From positions 47,421,600 to 47,485,599 of the forward strand of contig CM066984.1 of the NCBI GenBank assembly GCA_033977485.1: a DNA stretch of 64,000 bases, written 5' to 3'. Of the stretch, positions 1 through 11,444 are shown in pieces (position 1 is the stretch's first letter; every line of letters starts with the position of its first letter). The notes beneath the pieces were generated by a model, which searched no databases, had not been told where the DNA came from, and saw only the letters and a list, made by a program, of their open reading frames with translations. The translations under genes were made by a program, and so were the position numbers. The DNA is from Hydrangea macrophylla. Its lineage: Eukaryota; Streptophyta; Magnoliopsida; Cornales; Hydrangeaceae.

Positions 1-65
1 AAAAACTACTCTAATATTTACGAATTAACTAAACTAAGATTATAAAATTAAAGGTAGTAATGCAA

Positions 66-83
66 TCCCCGGCAACGGCGCCA
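66..83 (-). other. Primer-binding site, tRNA-Asp type
   Basis: The plus strand reads tccccggcaacggcgcca, which is the 3' end of plant tRNA-Asp. Its complement therefore works as a retrotransposon primer-binding site on the minus strand. It lies 8 bases inside the end of the LTR at 92-1444, the usual spacing for Ty3/gypsy elements with a tRNA-Asp primer. The internal region of the element would run toward lower coordinates, out of the window. Confidence 0.8.
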
Positions 84-91
84 AAAATTGA

Positions 92-1444
92 TGTTGTCAA
101 AATCAAGATATAAAAGTATTCTTTACTTTTCAAAGGATTTGCAGTGTGGAAGTAAAGGTCGAACCCACAGAGATTGATTACTACAACGACTTAATTTTAA
201 AACCTAAGTCTAATTAATTAGGAAAAACGGATTTTATTTGAATTTAATTAAACTAATAACAATAAAAGTAAATCTAACTTATGAAAGCAGTTAAAAGTGT
301 TTTTAATAAATATGTAAAGGAAACCTAGGATTGCAAATCCACCACTAGTTTCATAATAGGAATATCTATGAATTACTTTAGCTTATTACGTTGGATGAAT
401 ATGGGGAATTGTAGCTACAAGCCCAATTCCTCCGACAAGAAGATAATCATGGTTCAAGCACCAACATAATCCATCTGCGGATAGCACGAATCATCTCACA
501 CTAAACTAGGGTTGTGATCTAATCCGTCTAACCTAGGCATGGACTATTCGGATACTTGATAGCACGAATCAATAAAGTACCATCACATGTAAACAATCTA
601 AACAAGCACAGCAAGAATAGATCGTTGAGCACATCACAATCAAAATAGATCTAAGACAAGAATAAATTCCGAAAGCAATGATTTAATCAATGTAAGTACG
701 ATTTATTTATAAAAATCCTCTAAACAAGTGACTGTCATCCATACATAATAAAACTAAAATAAAAACATAAATAAAACCCTATTACTCATCTAGGGCTTCA
801 TTGAAACCCTAGATCAATGATCTAAGCTGCCATAGAAGTAGAAATCGGCAAGTAGTTGATGGAGGAGGCCATGGAAATCCTTAGTCTTCTTCTTCTTCTT
901 CTTGCTTCTCCCTCTTCAAGGGCTGGAAGTATATGTGTATATGGTTGTATATTAATTGCCAACCCTCTAATTGAAGTAAAAAAAAGAGTTTATATAGATT
1001 TACAACATGTTTTGGAAGCCTTTACAACTCGAAACGGACTGAAACGCATGTAATTTACAGTCTGGACGTCGTTTAGCAGTCTCGTTTGCACAGGAGTCTT
1101 CAGTATACTGAAATACGCAACTTTGATTTTTGGGCATATCGCGCGAGCGGGTCGCGCGAGCGCGACATTGGGTACCTCGCGCGCGCGGATCGCGCGAGCG
1201 AGCTCTTGGAGGTCTCGCGCGAGCGGATCGCGCTAGCGGTTTCTGGATTCTCGCGCGAGCGGATCGCGCGCGCGATTCTTGGATTTCCGCGCCCGCGGGT
1301 CGCGCGCGCGAAGTGTCTTTTTCAGCTTCCTTCTTCCTGCTTTTTCACCTTGTTTAGCCTGGTTCAGTTGATTTCTTCCAAAACCTGTCAGAAACTAGAA
1401 AACAGAGTAAAAATATACAAAAACAGGATAAAAAGGTACTAACA
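92..1444 (-). mobile_element. 5' LTR of a Ty3/gypsy-type retrotransposon (Ogre/Tat-like)
   Basis: On the minus strand this block starts TGTTAGTACC and ends GACAACA, giving TGTT...AACA termini, and is followed by the tRNA-Asp primer-binding site. At 1353 bp it fits long gypsy LTRs. The Ogre/Tat assignment rests on the primer type and on a general resemblance of the LTR to that group, and is inference. No gag or pol is visible because the internal part lies before base 1. Short open frames at 856-1053 and 1086-1442 lie inside it and are not credible genes. Confidence 0.7.
1138..1312. repeat. GC-rich degenerate tandem repeat inside the gypsy LTR
   Basis: About nine diverged units of a tcgcgcgagcggatcgcgc-like motif alternate with short AT-containing spacers. 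This is the only strongly CpG-rich patch in an otherwise AT-rich LTR. It produces open frames rich in Arg and Ala on several frames, which I do not treat as coding. Confidence 0.75.
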
Positions 1445-1452
1445 AATGCTCG

Positions 1453-1680
1453 TTAAAGCGTATAATTAGGATTAGTTCTCTCCCGATCAGTGTTCATAGC
1501 TTGTTTGGCTTTAAACTCTTCCTTCTCATTCAGCAATTTCTGAATTTGGGCTTGAGCTACCTTGAGATTTTTCCATAAGAAATCATTAGAATCTTTCAGA
1601 AGATTGTTTTGATACTCATGATCTGTATGGTCATCATAAGTACTCAGAGTCACCTCACCTTCTTCAACATTAATCCGAGA
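1453..1680 (-). pseudogene. Unidentified minus-strand coding-like fragment
   Basis: Some 75 codons are open on the minus strand. They are rich in Asp, Glu, Lys and Gln, with a heptad-like stretch (LWKNLKVAQAQIQKLLNEKE) that could form a coiled coil. It ends at a stop near 1453, and its upstream side runs into the poly(A) end of a LINE fragment at 1682. I do not recognise the family. It may be host sequence interrupted by the LINE, or part of an older transposon. Confidence 0.3.
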
Positions 1681-1681
1681 C

Positions 1682-2357
1682 TTTTTTTTTCGGAAAAATG
1701 GTAAATATATTCCAAAAAGGATGTACAAAAGTACAAGGGGCATACCCCAGGATACAACAGAAACAGCGCAGAAACATGAAAACTTGGGCCATCAAGGCCC
1801 CTAAACTAATTCAAAGTAGGCACTTGGATCATCAAAACAAATACAACTTTACAGACTCTAGATTACACACAACGGAGGAGCCTAGGTCCAATTTTGAGTA
1901 ATAACATCCACATTAGGATAACATTTCCATTTAATCCTAATCTGGGCAAAAATCTAAGCAATCAAAGATTGTAGTAAAATTTCCTTTGATTTGGCAGTAA
2001 GCTTGAAAGATCTACTATTTCTTTCTTTCCATAGACCATAAACAGCAACACCAAGGCAGATTCTAGGGATGACCTGGTGCACACTCTTCCCTTTTAAATG
2101 CTGAGACATCCACTGCACTGTATCATCCCAACAATTGCCATTCCACCTCATTCCACACCGATGCATCAAATCCTGCCAAATAAAAGCGGAGTAAGGGCAA
2201 GCAAAAAAATGATGGTCATGTGATTCCATGTGACAATGACAAAAAACACAAGCCAGAGGTCCCTGAGTGAACGTGTATATCCTATCATGTGTGGCCAACC
2301 TATGCTGAATAGCAAGCTTCATCCCAATCTTCTGGAATCTCAAAAGCTTCATCATTA
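1682..2357 (-). mobile_element. 3' end of an L1-type LINE, 5' truncated
   Basis: The minus strand encodes the C-terminal zinc-binding region that follows L1-type plant reverse transcriptases (1954-2355). It has the pattern CVFCHCHMESHDHHFFACPYS and a following IWQDLMHRC. The 3' tail matches that of the LINE at 3165-10950: both share a tatcctggggtatgcccctt block and a final accatttyccgg before poly(A), here nine A at 1682-1690. The upstream limit near 2357 is where LINE similarity stops. No TSD could be found. Confidence 0.75.
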
Positions 2358-2700
2358 AACACTTTCATATCCACCTTTGTTGCCTTCTTGATTATACCAA
2401 AGGCAGGAACCTCTTTGGCATTAGTAACATTTGAAATATCATGGATACCATTATCACTTAACCCATACACAACAGATCTGGACAGATTAGATATATTAAA
2501 ATCACTCTCAAATGCATCTTTGGCAAATGCATTATCCATTTCTCCTTCATTAAAATCTGAGCTAGCTTTTTTAACATTTTTTTCTTCAGAAAATAGCTTT
2601 TTTAACATTGCTTGTAGTAGGCTTAGCACTATTAAGATTTCTCACAGCATGATTTCTCTAACAGCTTGAAATTTATCTATAGCATTTACATTTCTAGAGA
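2300..2700 (-). pseudogene. Unidentified acidic minus-strand ORF fragment, possibly LINE ORF1
   Basis: About 109 codons are open (2300-2629), extending upstream through one stop with plausible coding sequence (NVNAIDKFQAVREIML). The product is acidic with many Asn, Asp and Ser and no motif I know. Its 3' part overlaps the 5' edge of the LINE fragment in another frame. It could be ORF1 of the same LINE joined to the 3' end by internal deletion, or an unrelated host exon. The flanking 2660-3150 holds no other gene, only AT-rich sequence with a short (ta)n run near 2961-2977. Confidence 0.25.
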
Positions 2701-3150
2701 GAGGTAGGAGCTTCTCTCTCTAAAATCATGGCGGGTACTGCAATTTCAGGCCATTGAGAAAGAAATTTCTCAATTTAGGTATTGTTTTATATGATTTAGG
2801 ATCCGGGATTGTCTTAAAATTCTTTGATTTTCTTTCTCAATGAGTTAAGTGTGTACATCTTCTTGATTGATGATTGGTCAAATTGACAGGAGTTTTGATG
2901 TATTTTTCTTCTCAAATCCCTGTTTGAGTATTGTTCATTCTTCTGCAATGCCACTACATTATATATATATATATAACGGAGGATTAAACATGAGAATTGA
3001 AATCCATGTTTGATGGACTGCTCATAATTAAAATGAGTTAAATTGATGAAGCAGAGTATTTTTTAGGAGGGTTGTTCTACTCATCTTTACACTCCATAGG
3101 TAATAAACAAATGTGAAGTAGTGAAGTATAATGAATAACCACGTGTTAAG

Positions 3151-3164
3151 CATCCATATAGAAT
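3151..3164. repeat. Left target-site duplication of LINE 3165-10950
   Basis: The 14-mer catccatatagaat occurs here and again at 10951-10964, directly after the poly(A) tail of the LINE. A perfect 14-bp repeat around a poly(A)-ended insert is the standard mark of target-primed reverse transcription. Confidence 0.9.
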
Positions 3165-3233
3165 TATTGGACTTCGCTGAATAAATTTGACGATTTGGTT
3201 AAGAACTCTTGGAATAGGCATGTTGAGGGTAAT

Positions 3234-6200
3234 TGTCACGCCCCGGAGTAAGCCAAAAATAGGGGAAATAAAAATTTTCCTTTATGGGTCCATAGACACG
3301 TGACTAGTTTGCTAACCGTCCTGTCCTTCTAACTCTGTACCGCGCAATCATAAGGGAAATGTTAGAGCATAAGCATGTCCTAAACTTATCAGAGTATAAA
3401 TACAGTAGCGGAAATTAAACAAGAGTTACAATAACTTCAATCCTAATACAAGAGGTCATACTAAACAATTTACATAAGCTTAAAAACTTGAGAAACTGTC
3501 TATCAGATCTTGGGCAAGGCTTTATTCTCCTTGGCTCCACGGCACTACATCCTGAACTCTTCTATCTATCTCCAAACCTGCAACACTCTGGGCATGAGAA
3601 CGCCCAGGGCGTAACATGCCATCAGCCTTGCAACAAGGCTGAGTGAGAGTCTCAATCGCACAATAATCAATAAATACAAAACATCTCTCGACTCACGTCA
3701 TAGTTTAGTATCTTAAGATATGGTTAATCTCTTATCAAAAGACGCATTCTAACCACGGACATAGCAGAGGTCTCAACAAGACAGATAGACAAATAAACAT
3801 AACATCATAGAATACATTCTCCTTATTATTTCCTCGTGATTGCAAATGCATGACCAATGCGACTCACTCCCAACTCTTACTTTTAAAACCATTTTTATTT
3901 TAAAACCCAAAACTTTCCAAAACCAAATCATTTCGAACCAAACCCTTTTATTCACCAATTAAATCTCATCATTCACTTTCTCTTTCTCATCCACTTGACA
4001 ACACGCGGTATATCAAGGATGATAACATGCTATCACAGCCAATTCATACTCATCCCTTGATAGGCCACCGGACATCTTCACGGCGCACACTATCTGTAAA
4101 CAATGAAACTGGCACATGGGACGTCTTCAACCATGTGTATACTCTCATCGGTCGTATACACGGCTGAGAAGTATATTAAAGCACTAGCCGAACGTCTTCA
4201 ACGATACATGGGACGTCTTTAACCACGTATGCGCATCACCGGACATCTTCAACGGCGAGAGGCGCGCTAGAAACCCTAACCGTCCATGTCCACCCGGCTC
4301 GTCAACCGTTGATCCATCGGATCTAGAAATCACATCTCTTTCATATTTACATATCTCATCTTATTCACATTTTTATCAAACACCTCTCTTTCTCATACAA
4401 TGCATGCTAACACATGTCATGAAATGCAAGTAAGTCCACTACCGATGCTTATATGCAAAACCACTTTCATTTCTCTTTATTATTAACGTAGCATGTGTTA
4501 TCTAGTCCGGTTAACAACCATCATAAAATGTGCATTTAACAGTTAGTAGTAGAAACATAACATATAAAATATGGATCACATAACATGGATTTGATACCAA
4601 TAATCATATAGATAAAACCCTTGACATGCTCACGTATACGATAGCACTACCATAACATGCTTTGTATAGTCTTACAATTATTGGAATACATGTGGCATCA
4701 TAAATCAGCATATTACTTATACAAAACATCATACAGGTAGCTTTTAAACATCTTATATTAATCTTATTAAGATTAGAGTGAGGTTAGGAAACTTACCTCG
4801 TGTCGCCGATCCTCAGAAAGTAGATAATCGTCAAGTTCTACAATAATAAACGAAATAAACAACAATAATGTATGAGTACAACTATAGGGGAAAAATGATA
4901 ATTTTACCAAATGAGGTTATAAACCTCAAGGTAGTGATCTATGTGTCATTCTAAATCCAACGCCATTGACTAGACTCAAATCGGAGTCTGTCGCGTTTAA
5001 CATGGTAATATGCAGGGCTTATTACATTAATGCAGACCGAGTCGAAAGGTCACCAAACTTAAGAAAAACGATCTAGACATTAATCTAAGACTCTGGGAAC
5101 TGACCGCGCATTTTTCGGAGTCCTAGATTATTTATTATGAATTATTGAAGATATTATATGTTAGAAAATACTCAAAAAGGGACTTAAATACATAGATATA
5201 CCTATACAGTGGAATCAGTACTTAAAAGTATTTTTATTAAATACTGGATATTAAAATACACTACTAGTATTTATCTCATAATATTCGGAGTTCACTTGGT
5301 ATTTTTAATAATTAATATACTCATAAAAAAGCTCCTTATTAATTATTAAAAATACTAAACTATAATGTTATAGCTTTATAACTCTTGAGATATAATAAAA
5401 TAACATTGGGGACATTCTCCTAATTTTTCAGAATTTAAAAATACATATAGGTATTTATTAACTATTTAAAATTGATATTTATTATTTATATTAACCATAT
5501 AAATAATAAATATATAATATACATAATATAATAATGATATATATAATATTAAGAATAATATTCTATAATCTAAAACATTAAGGGTATAATTATAAACCAT
5601 TTATATTTATTAAAAACAATTAAAACATTTTAAACTAATTAAAACTAATAATACTTATAATAATAACAATAATAATAATTTCAGACCCGACGGGTCAACC
5701 TGAACCGACCCATGGTTAAACGGGCTACCCGTTAACACAAACAAAGGGACCCAACCAAAACTCGCGGGTTTGACCCGAACCCGAATAAATACGGGTTATC
5801 CGTATGCACAAACACATAAACCCAACCCAACTCCTTAACCCGAACCGAAACCTAACCCGCTAACACTCACAAACCAACCTAACCCATATACATAATCCGA
5901 ACCGAACCCGGATCCACACCCGAACCCACTTCCACTAACAACGTGGCCCGCCCCAATTACCCGAACCCGACCTAGACACAACCCGGTGCCAAACGGCGTC
6001 GTCCCACTTAAAGGGACCCGTGGGTTTATTTAACCCAGTCCGCTACCCACTTCTACACACAACCTGGCCCGCCCCATTAATCCGCACCCAACCCGACGTC
6101 AAAACGACGTCGTCCCACTTAAATGAGACCCATGGGTTTTTAAACCCGACCCTAACCCGTGACCCTAATCCACTAACACACACAGACCAACCCGATCCTA

Positions 6201-7569
6201 ACCTAAACCTGGCCTGGCCCAAACCCGGGTGTTATAACCCGCTTCCCTTTCATCTTCTCCGGCGAAGCAACGCCGCCTGAAAATCGGAACCCGCCGAAAA
6301 AGCTTCAAGCCTTCATATCTCTCTCATCTCTAGCCCAAAATGCACGAGACCAACGGCAATGTGACCGGTTTGGGGTCCTCTACACCATACTAGAAGCTGG
6401 AAGTTGGGTTATTTCATTTTGGGCACCTACCATGTGATTATTCTTTTGGTCAAAATTAAGAATAATGGCTTGCATGAACTGGTAATTGTGATCTACTTGC
6501 AAAGCTGCTTCTAAGGGAGGCTATAGGGGTCATGGGGATCACAATGAGGTAACTTGGGAGCTGTTTGGTTGTGATTTGAAAAAAATCAAGTTCTTGGGGG
6601 TGCTCTAATGGCCATCGAAGCTCATGCAGAGCCTTAGGCTCTGTTTGGCTTGCATCACGTGATCCTAAGACCTTCTAAGTGACATGCAAATGATCAGAGA
6701 TGCAATGGGGGTGTGATTTTACCTCAGATGGTCTAGACCTTCTCCCTCTCTTCTCTGATCAACTCTCTCTCTCTCCTCTGCACCGTTCTTCCTCTTCTTT
6801 AGTCTCTGCATGTATGTGTGTTAGTGAGGATGAGATAGAGATGGTATAGAGAGGGGTGTGTAGGTGTAATCAATGTTTGGGGGTATTATATGTATACACC
6901 ACGTATGTGTTCAAAGAGAAAGAGTGGACAGTGTGTGTACAATGTAGAGGTGTGAGTATGGTGTTTATGGTTGAGAGTATTTTCTAGCCCTCTCTATGTC
7001 TCTCGGTTCTCTCTCTATATAATCTGTCATAGACAGATTTTGGGGTAGGCTATAGGAGAGTTTATGAGGGTGCAAAATGAGGGAGGGGATCATATTTATA
7101 GAAGGCAATGAGGCAAAAGTTATACCATGTAATGGGTGCGCACAAGTGCACAAGTAAGTGTACCTATGTATGCGGGTTTATGTGTGTCTAATGGTAGATG
7201 TGGGTGGGGTCCACATAGGGTGGTGGTGTGGGTCCCACATCTCGGGTAGGTACACTGGGATGTGTGGCTGGGTCCTCACTAGGTGCAATACTGAGAAGAC
7301 GATCACAGGTACGAGTGTAAGCAGGAACGGGGCTGTGTACGGGTTTATTTATAAGTTCGTTCTGAATTCTAAATAAATCCTAAGACATCAATGCTATGAC
7401 TACTATTCTTAATCTAATAACGGTGTCGTTGTTATGACGATAACTAAAGATCCTGGCCAAGGATTCCTAATTTAGGTCATCCTAATGGGCCTTCTGTAAC
7501 TGTCAGCATGGTGACGTCACTAAATCTAATATTCCTACGTGGAACTTCTAGAAAATTCTGGGTGCTACA
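3234..7569 (-). mobile_element. Large solo LTR (Ty3/gypsy-like), 4336 bp
   Basis: The block runs TGTCACGCC...GGTGCTACA and is flanked by GTAAT (3229-3233) and GTAAC (7570-7574), a 5-bp TSD with one mismatch. Removing it and one TSD joins the LINE frame without a gap (KNSWNRHVEGN before, YQFQLCHKLRNLK after), which fixes both ends. No gag or pol is present. Read on the minus strand it starts TGTAGCACCC and has a TATA-like ctataaatatgatcccc near 7085-7103, so I place U3 on the right. It contains degenerate aacccgaacc-type repeats at about 5690-6240 and CT/AG-rich stretches at 6740-7020. Short open frames inside (6020-6280, 6965-7153, 7158-7376) are not supported as genes. Confidence 0.75.
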
Positions 7570-7574
7570 GTAAC

Positions 7575-10500
7575 TACCAGTTTCAATTATGTCACAAACT
7601 TAGGAATCTTAAAGCTGAATTTAAATTTTTTTCTAAAGATTCTATCGGTAGAGAAAAAATAAAAGCAGATAAAGCTAGGGAAGATCTTATGCATTGGCAA
7701 ATACACTTAGATGATCATCCCCACGATGTCACTAAAAAAGAACATGAGCATCAACTTAAGGGAATTTTTTTAAGAAGCTATTCAAGTGGAAGAGGAAGTG
7801 ATGAGACTAAAATCTAGAGTCCAATGGCTTGAAGCTGGGGATAGGAATACCACTTTCTTTCATCAATCAATCAAAAACCGTCGTAATAGGGAAAGGATTG
7901 TGACCCTCCAGTTACCCAATAGGGAACTAACTAAAAATGAAGAGGAGGCTAAAGTTGAAGCTATTAGATATTACTCCCTCCGTCCTATTTTATGTGTCCA
8001 TTATTCCTTTTTGGGATGTCCCAAAATTGTTGTCCACTTTCCTAAATTAGTATGGAAATTTTACTTAGTTTCCCAAACTACCCTTCTTTTCAATCAACAT
8101 GCACCAAAACAAAACAAAAAAGAAAGTGCAATGATTATGGGCAATTATGGAAAGTAGGGGTTTTGTCCCCTTAAATAGTTGGATTCCCCAAGATGGACAC
8201 ATAAAATGGGACGGAGGTAGTATAAATCCATGCCTGGTACTCCTGCAGGTAACAACTATCTTGGTATTCATGTTCTTCGGGATATTATTCATAAACGGGT
8301 CCCTAATGATGTTTATGCTAGTATGGATAATATTCCTAGCAATGATGAGATCAAGGATGCTATGTTTAGCATCCATAGTTAACAAAGCTCCGGGTCCAGA
8401 TGGTTACAATGCTCATCTTTTTTAAAGAAACCTGGACTATCACCGGTGCCTTAGTTACTCAAGCTATCAAAGAATTTTTCATCCATGGAGAGCTTTTATG
8501 GGAATCTAATGCTACTATTATTGCTCTTATTCCTAAAATTTCCAATCCTTCAAAAATGAGTGAATTCAGACCTATTTCGTGTTGTAATACCATTTATAAA
8601 TGTATCTCTAAAATTATCTCCAAAAGAATCCAAGTTATTTTACCTGATCTTGTGGACAATGCCCAATCCGCTTTTATTAAAGGTCGTAAAATAAGTGATA
8701 ATATTCTCTTAGCCCAAGATCTTTTGAGTGACTACCACAAAAATCAGGGCCAGCCTCGTGTTGCAGCTAAGGTTGACTTGATGAAAGCTTATGATAGTGT
8801 TAGTTGGAGGTTTATATTGGACTTAATTAATATTCTTGGCTTTCCTCCCAAAATGAAAGTTTGGATCAAAGCTTGTGTGACCAGTCCTAAATACTCAATT
8901 AACTTTAATGGGGAATCCATTGGGTTTTTTGAAGGTGGTAAGCGTCTTAGACAAGGTGACCCTTTGTCCCCCTATCTCTTTGTTCTTGTGATGGACACAC
9001 TAAGCCAATTGATTAAGCATAATATCAATGGAAATGCCCATTTTAAATACCATTGGAAATGTGATAAACTCAGTATTTCTCATCTTTGCTTTGCTGATGA
9101 CTTATTACTTTTGTTTTTTGGTAACAAAGTTTCAGCCCTCATCATGAAAAAAAACTCTTGCTCAATTCTATGATCTCACTGGGTTGCTTGCTAATACTAG
9201 TAAGAGTTGTTTGTTTAACTCTAGTATTGAAGATAGTGTTGTTAATTCCATTTGCCATATCTTACAGCTCCCTATTGGATCTCTTCCTCTTAAATATCTT
9301 GGAGTTCCTCTTATTACTACTCATCTTAAAAAAGGGGATTGCCATGAGCTTATTACTAAGATCAGTGCTAGAATAATGTCCTGGACTTCTAAATGCCTCT
9401 CTTATGCTGGTCATTTGCAACTAATTCAGTCTGTCCTTGCAGGTATCCAAAATTATTGGTCTAGTATGTTCATCCTCCCCAAGAATGTCCTCAAGTAGGT
9501 CGAAAAACTTTTGAGGAGATTTCTTTGGTCAGGTGGCATTGATAAATCCCATGGGGCCAAGGTTGCTTGGGATCTTGTTTGCACTCCTAAAGAGGAAGGG
9601 GGTTTGGGCTTGAAAAATCTTATCCAACTTAATAAAATCCTTAATTTAAAACATATTTGGTCTCTCTTTTCATTGGGGAAAAAATCTCTTCGGGTTGACT
9701 GGGTTAACACTTATCTCTTAAAAGATAAAAGTTTTTGGGTTGTCAAGCCTCCGTCACAGTGTTCTTGGTATTGGAGGAAACTTCTTAAGCTTAGAGACAT
9801 GGCTAGACCCTTACTGAAACATAAAATTGGTAATGGGTGTGGTACCTTCTTATGGTATGACAATCATCCTCTTGGTCCTCTTTTAGATAAGTTCGGACCT
9901 AGAGTTGCTTATGATGCATCCATTCCCTTAAATGCTAAAGTTGCGGATATCATTGTGGAAAGGGAATGGCATTGGCCTCTCACTAATACTTTAGAACTTA
10001 TGGAAATTCGGAACTGCATGATTGACCTCCCTCCTCCCTCTAAAGTTCTTGATGTGGCCAGTTGGGTCCCTTCCCCTAGTGGGCATTTTACTCTTGCGCA
10101 TACCTGGGACCACCTTAGAGATATTCGGCCCAAGGTGACCTGGCATCGTCTTATCTGGTTCCCTGGGAATATCCCAAGACATAGATTCATATCTTGGTTG
10201 GCTTTTTCTTAATAGGTTACCTACTCATGACATGATCTTCCACTACACACCGGGACCTCTGGCATGTGTTTTATGCCACCAAGATATGGAAACCCGTGGT
10301 CACTTATTTTTTAGTTGCTCATTCTCTTCTTTTATATGGCAAGGAATAATGCAAAAGCTGGAGGTTGCTCACCCAGCAATCTCTTGGAGCTTGTTAGTGG
10401 AGTGGGCAAATAGAGCATGGACAAAGAAAACCCCTCACCACATCATCCCCAAAATGTCCCTTGGATTGGCAATATATAGTATTTGGAGAGAGAAATGCTC

Positions 10501-10640
10501 GCACCTTCCTCTTTGAAGTCAAAGCTAAGGAACGGATCCTTCAAGAGATCTGCCTCCAAATCTCTTTGCAAATCCAGATTCAGTGGAAAAAAGACCCTCA
10601 CCTTCCTATTTATGTTGCTAAGTGGATTTAATTTCAATTA
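7575..10640 (+). pseudogene. LINE ORF2 remnant: reverse transcriptase and zinc-binding C-terminus
   Basis: The broken reading frame carries the linker region (SRVQWLEAGDRNTTFFHQSI), NKAPGPDG, the fingers segment (LIPKISNP, FRPISCCNTIYK), KVDLMKAYDSV, the RQGDPLSPYLF motif and the catalytic FADD at about 9090, then the LRRFLWSGG region and the zinc-binding block CVLCHQDMETRGHLFFSCSFS near 10260-10320. Inactivating lesions include a frameshift near 8390, one near 9150, a stop at 9496-9498 and a frameshift near 10210. The MITE at 7974-8220 interrupts it in RYYKSM; removing the MITE and one TA restores that frame. It is a dead L1-clade ORF2. Confidence 0.9.
7974..8220. mobile_element. Stowaway-type MITE, copy 1 (247 bp)
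   Basis: The terminal inverted repeats begin CTCCCTCCGTCC on the left and read CTACCTCCGTCCC inverted on the right. The element is flanked by TA on both sides (7972-7973, 8221-8222), as for Tc1/mariner MITEs. It carries no gene. The interior is related to the MITE at 44338-44591 in the opposite orientation (shared blocks around gggacatccc, taaggggaca and aatgattatgggtaatt). Confidence 0.9.
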
Positions 10641-10950
10641 AGAGTGTGTCTCCTTTTGACTTGCTTGGAATGTTCTTTGATTTTGGCTCCCATGTGGACA
10701 CACTTGGACTAATCTTTGGGAACACTTTGGGTTTCCCCTGTTTTATTTTTGTGATTCGGATTTTGATTGTAAGGGTCTCTCTCTTGGCATCTTGCCATAG
10801 ATAGATCCCCTCCTTCGTTGCATCATCTGGATGCCTTTTTTTTTTTAGCTCATTGTATATCCTGGGGTATGCCCCTTGTATTTTTGTATAGTGCTGGTTG
10901 GCTTTTTCTTTTATTGATTCACCATTTCCCGGAAAAAAAAAAAAAAAAAC

Positions 10951-10964
10951 CATCCATATAGAAT
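10951..10964. repeat. Right target-site duplication of the LINE
   Basis: This is the second copy of catccatatagaat, identical to 3151-3164. It directly follows the LINE poly(A) tail and a single C. Confidence 0.9.
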
Positions 10965-11283
10965 GACTGGAAAATTGCTTGTATTAAATGGACAACATAC
11001 GCACAACTAATGCATACTATACTGGGATCAACACCCTATGTGCTTCAGCTTCATTTGTAGCCATACCTATGGTTTTAAATCACAATAGTTTAATTTAGAA
11101 CTTTTTTGTAGATATTTAGAATGCATCAACAGTCAACACACATTGTGCTTTAGATTCATATCGTGGGTGTACTTTATTTTGTTAGATTCTTCATTCCTTT
11201 ACCTGCAAATTTGGTGCTCTGTAGTATTATTCTTCTGATTACTACTACAAAGTGAACACTATTATTCTAGTAAATTTCAAAGT

Positions 11284-11367
11284 GCACCTCTTAAAGTATT
11301 GAGAGAGATGTATGTCATTGTTACTGCACCTCTTAAAGTATTGAGAGAGATGTATGTCATTGTTACT
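11284..11367. repeat. Tandem duplication, 2 x 42 bp
   Basis: Two adjacent copies start gcacctcttaaagtattgag at 11284 and 11326 and end ttgttact. They lie in non-coding sequence between the LINE and the coding exon near 11.44 kb, so they are probably intronic or upstream sequence. The near-identical units point to a recent slippage or unequal-exchange event. Confidence 0.85.
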
Positions 11368-11444
11368 TCACAACTCTTAGTTACATTTGATTGTAACACG
11401 AGATCTTAATTATTTGTCTTAGTAAATGCAGTAGCATGAAATAG

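Larger units (their letters stand above)
3165..10950 (+). mobile_element. 5'-truncated L1-type LINE with two nested insertions
   Basis: The LINE is bounded by the 14-bp TSD at 3151-3164 and 10951-10964 and ends in about 17 A (10933-10949). It begins inside ORF2, downstream of the endonuclease, so it was truncated on insertion. A solo LTR (3234-7569) and a Stowaway MITE (7974-8220) split it. Without them the LINE is about 3.2 kb. The 3' untranslated tail after about 10640 matches the LINE fragment at 1682-2357. Confidence 0.9.

Noticed and set aside
66..83. Match to the 3' end of tRNA-Asp as a possible tRNA gene
   Set aside because: Only the terminal 18 bases match and no cloverleaf precedes them. 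The position next to an LTR shows it is a primer-binding site.
7158..7376. Open frame in the solo LTR with Gly/Val/Tyr-rich product
   Set aside because: It has no start context or known domain and lies within an LTR on the strand opposite to its inferred promoter.
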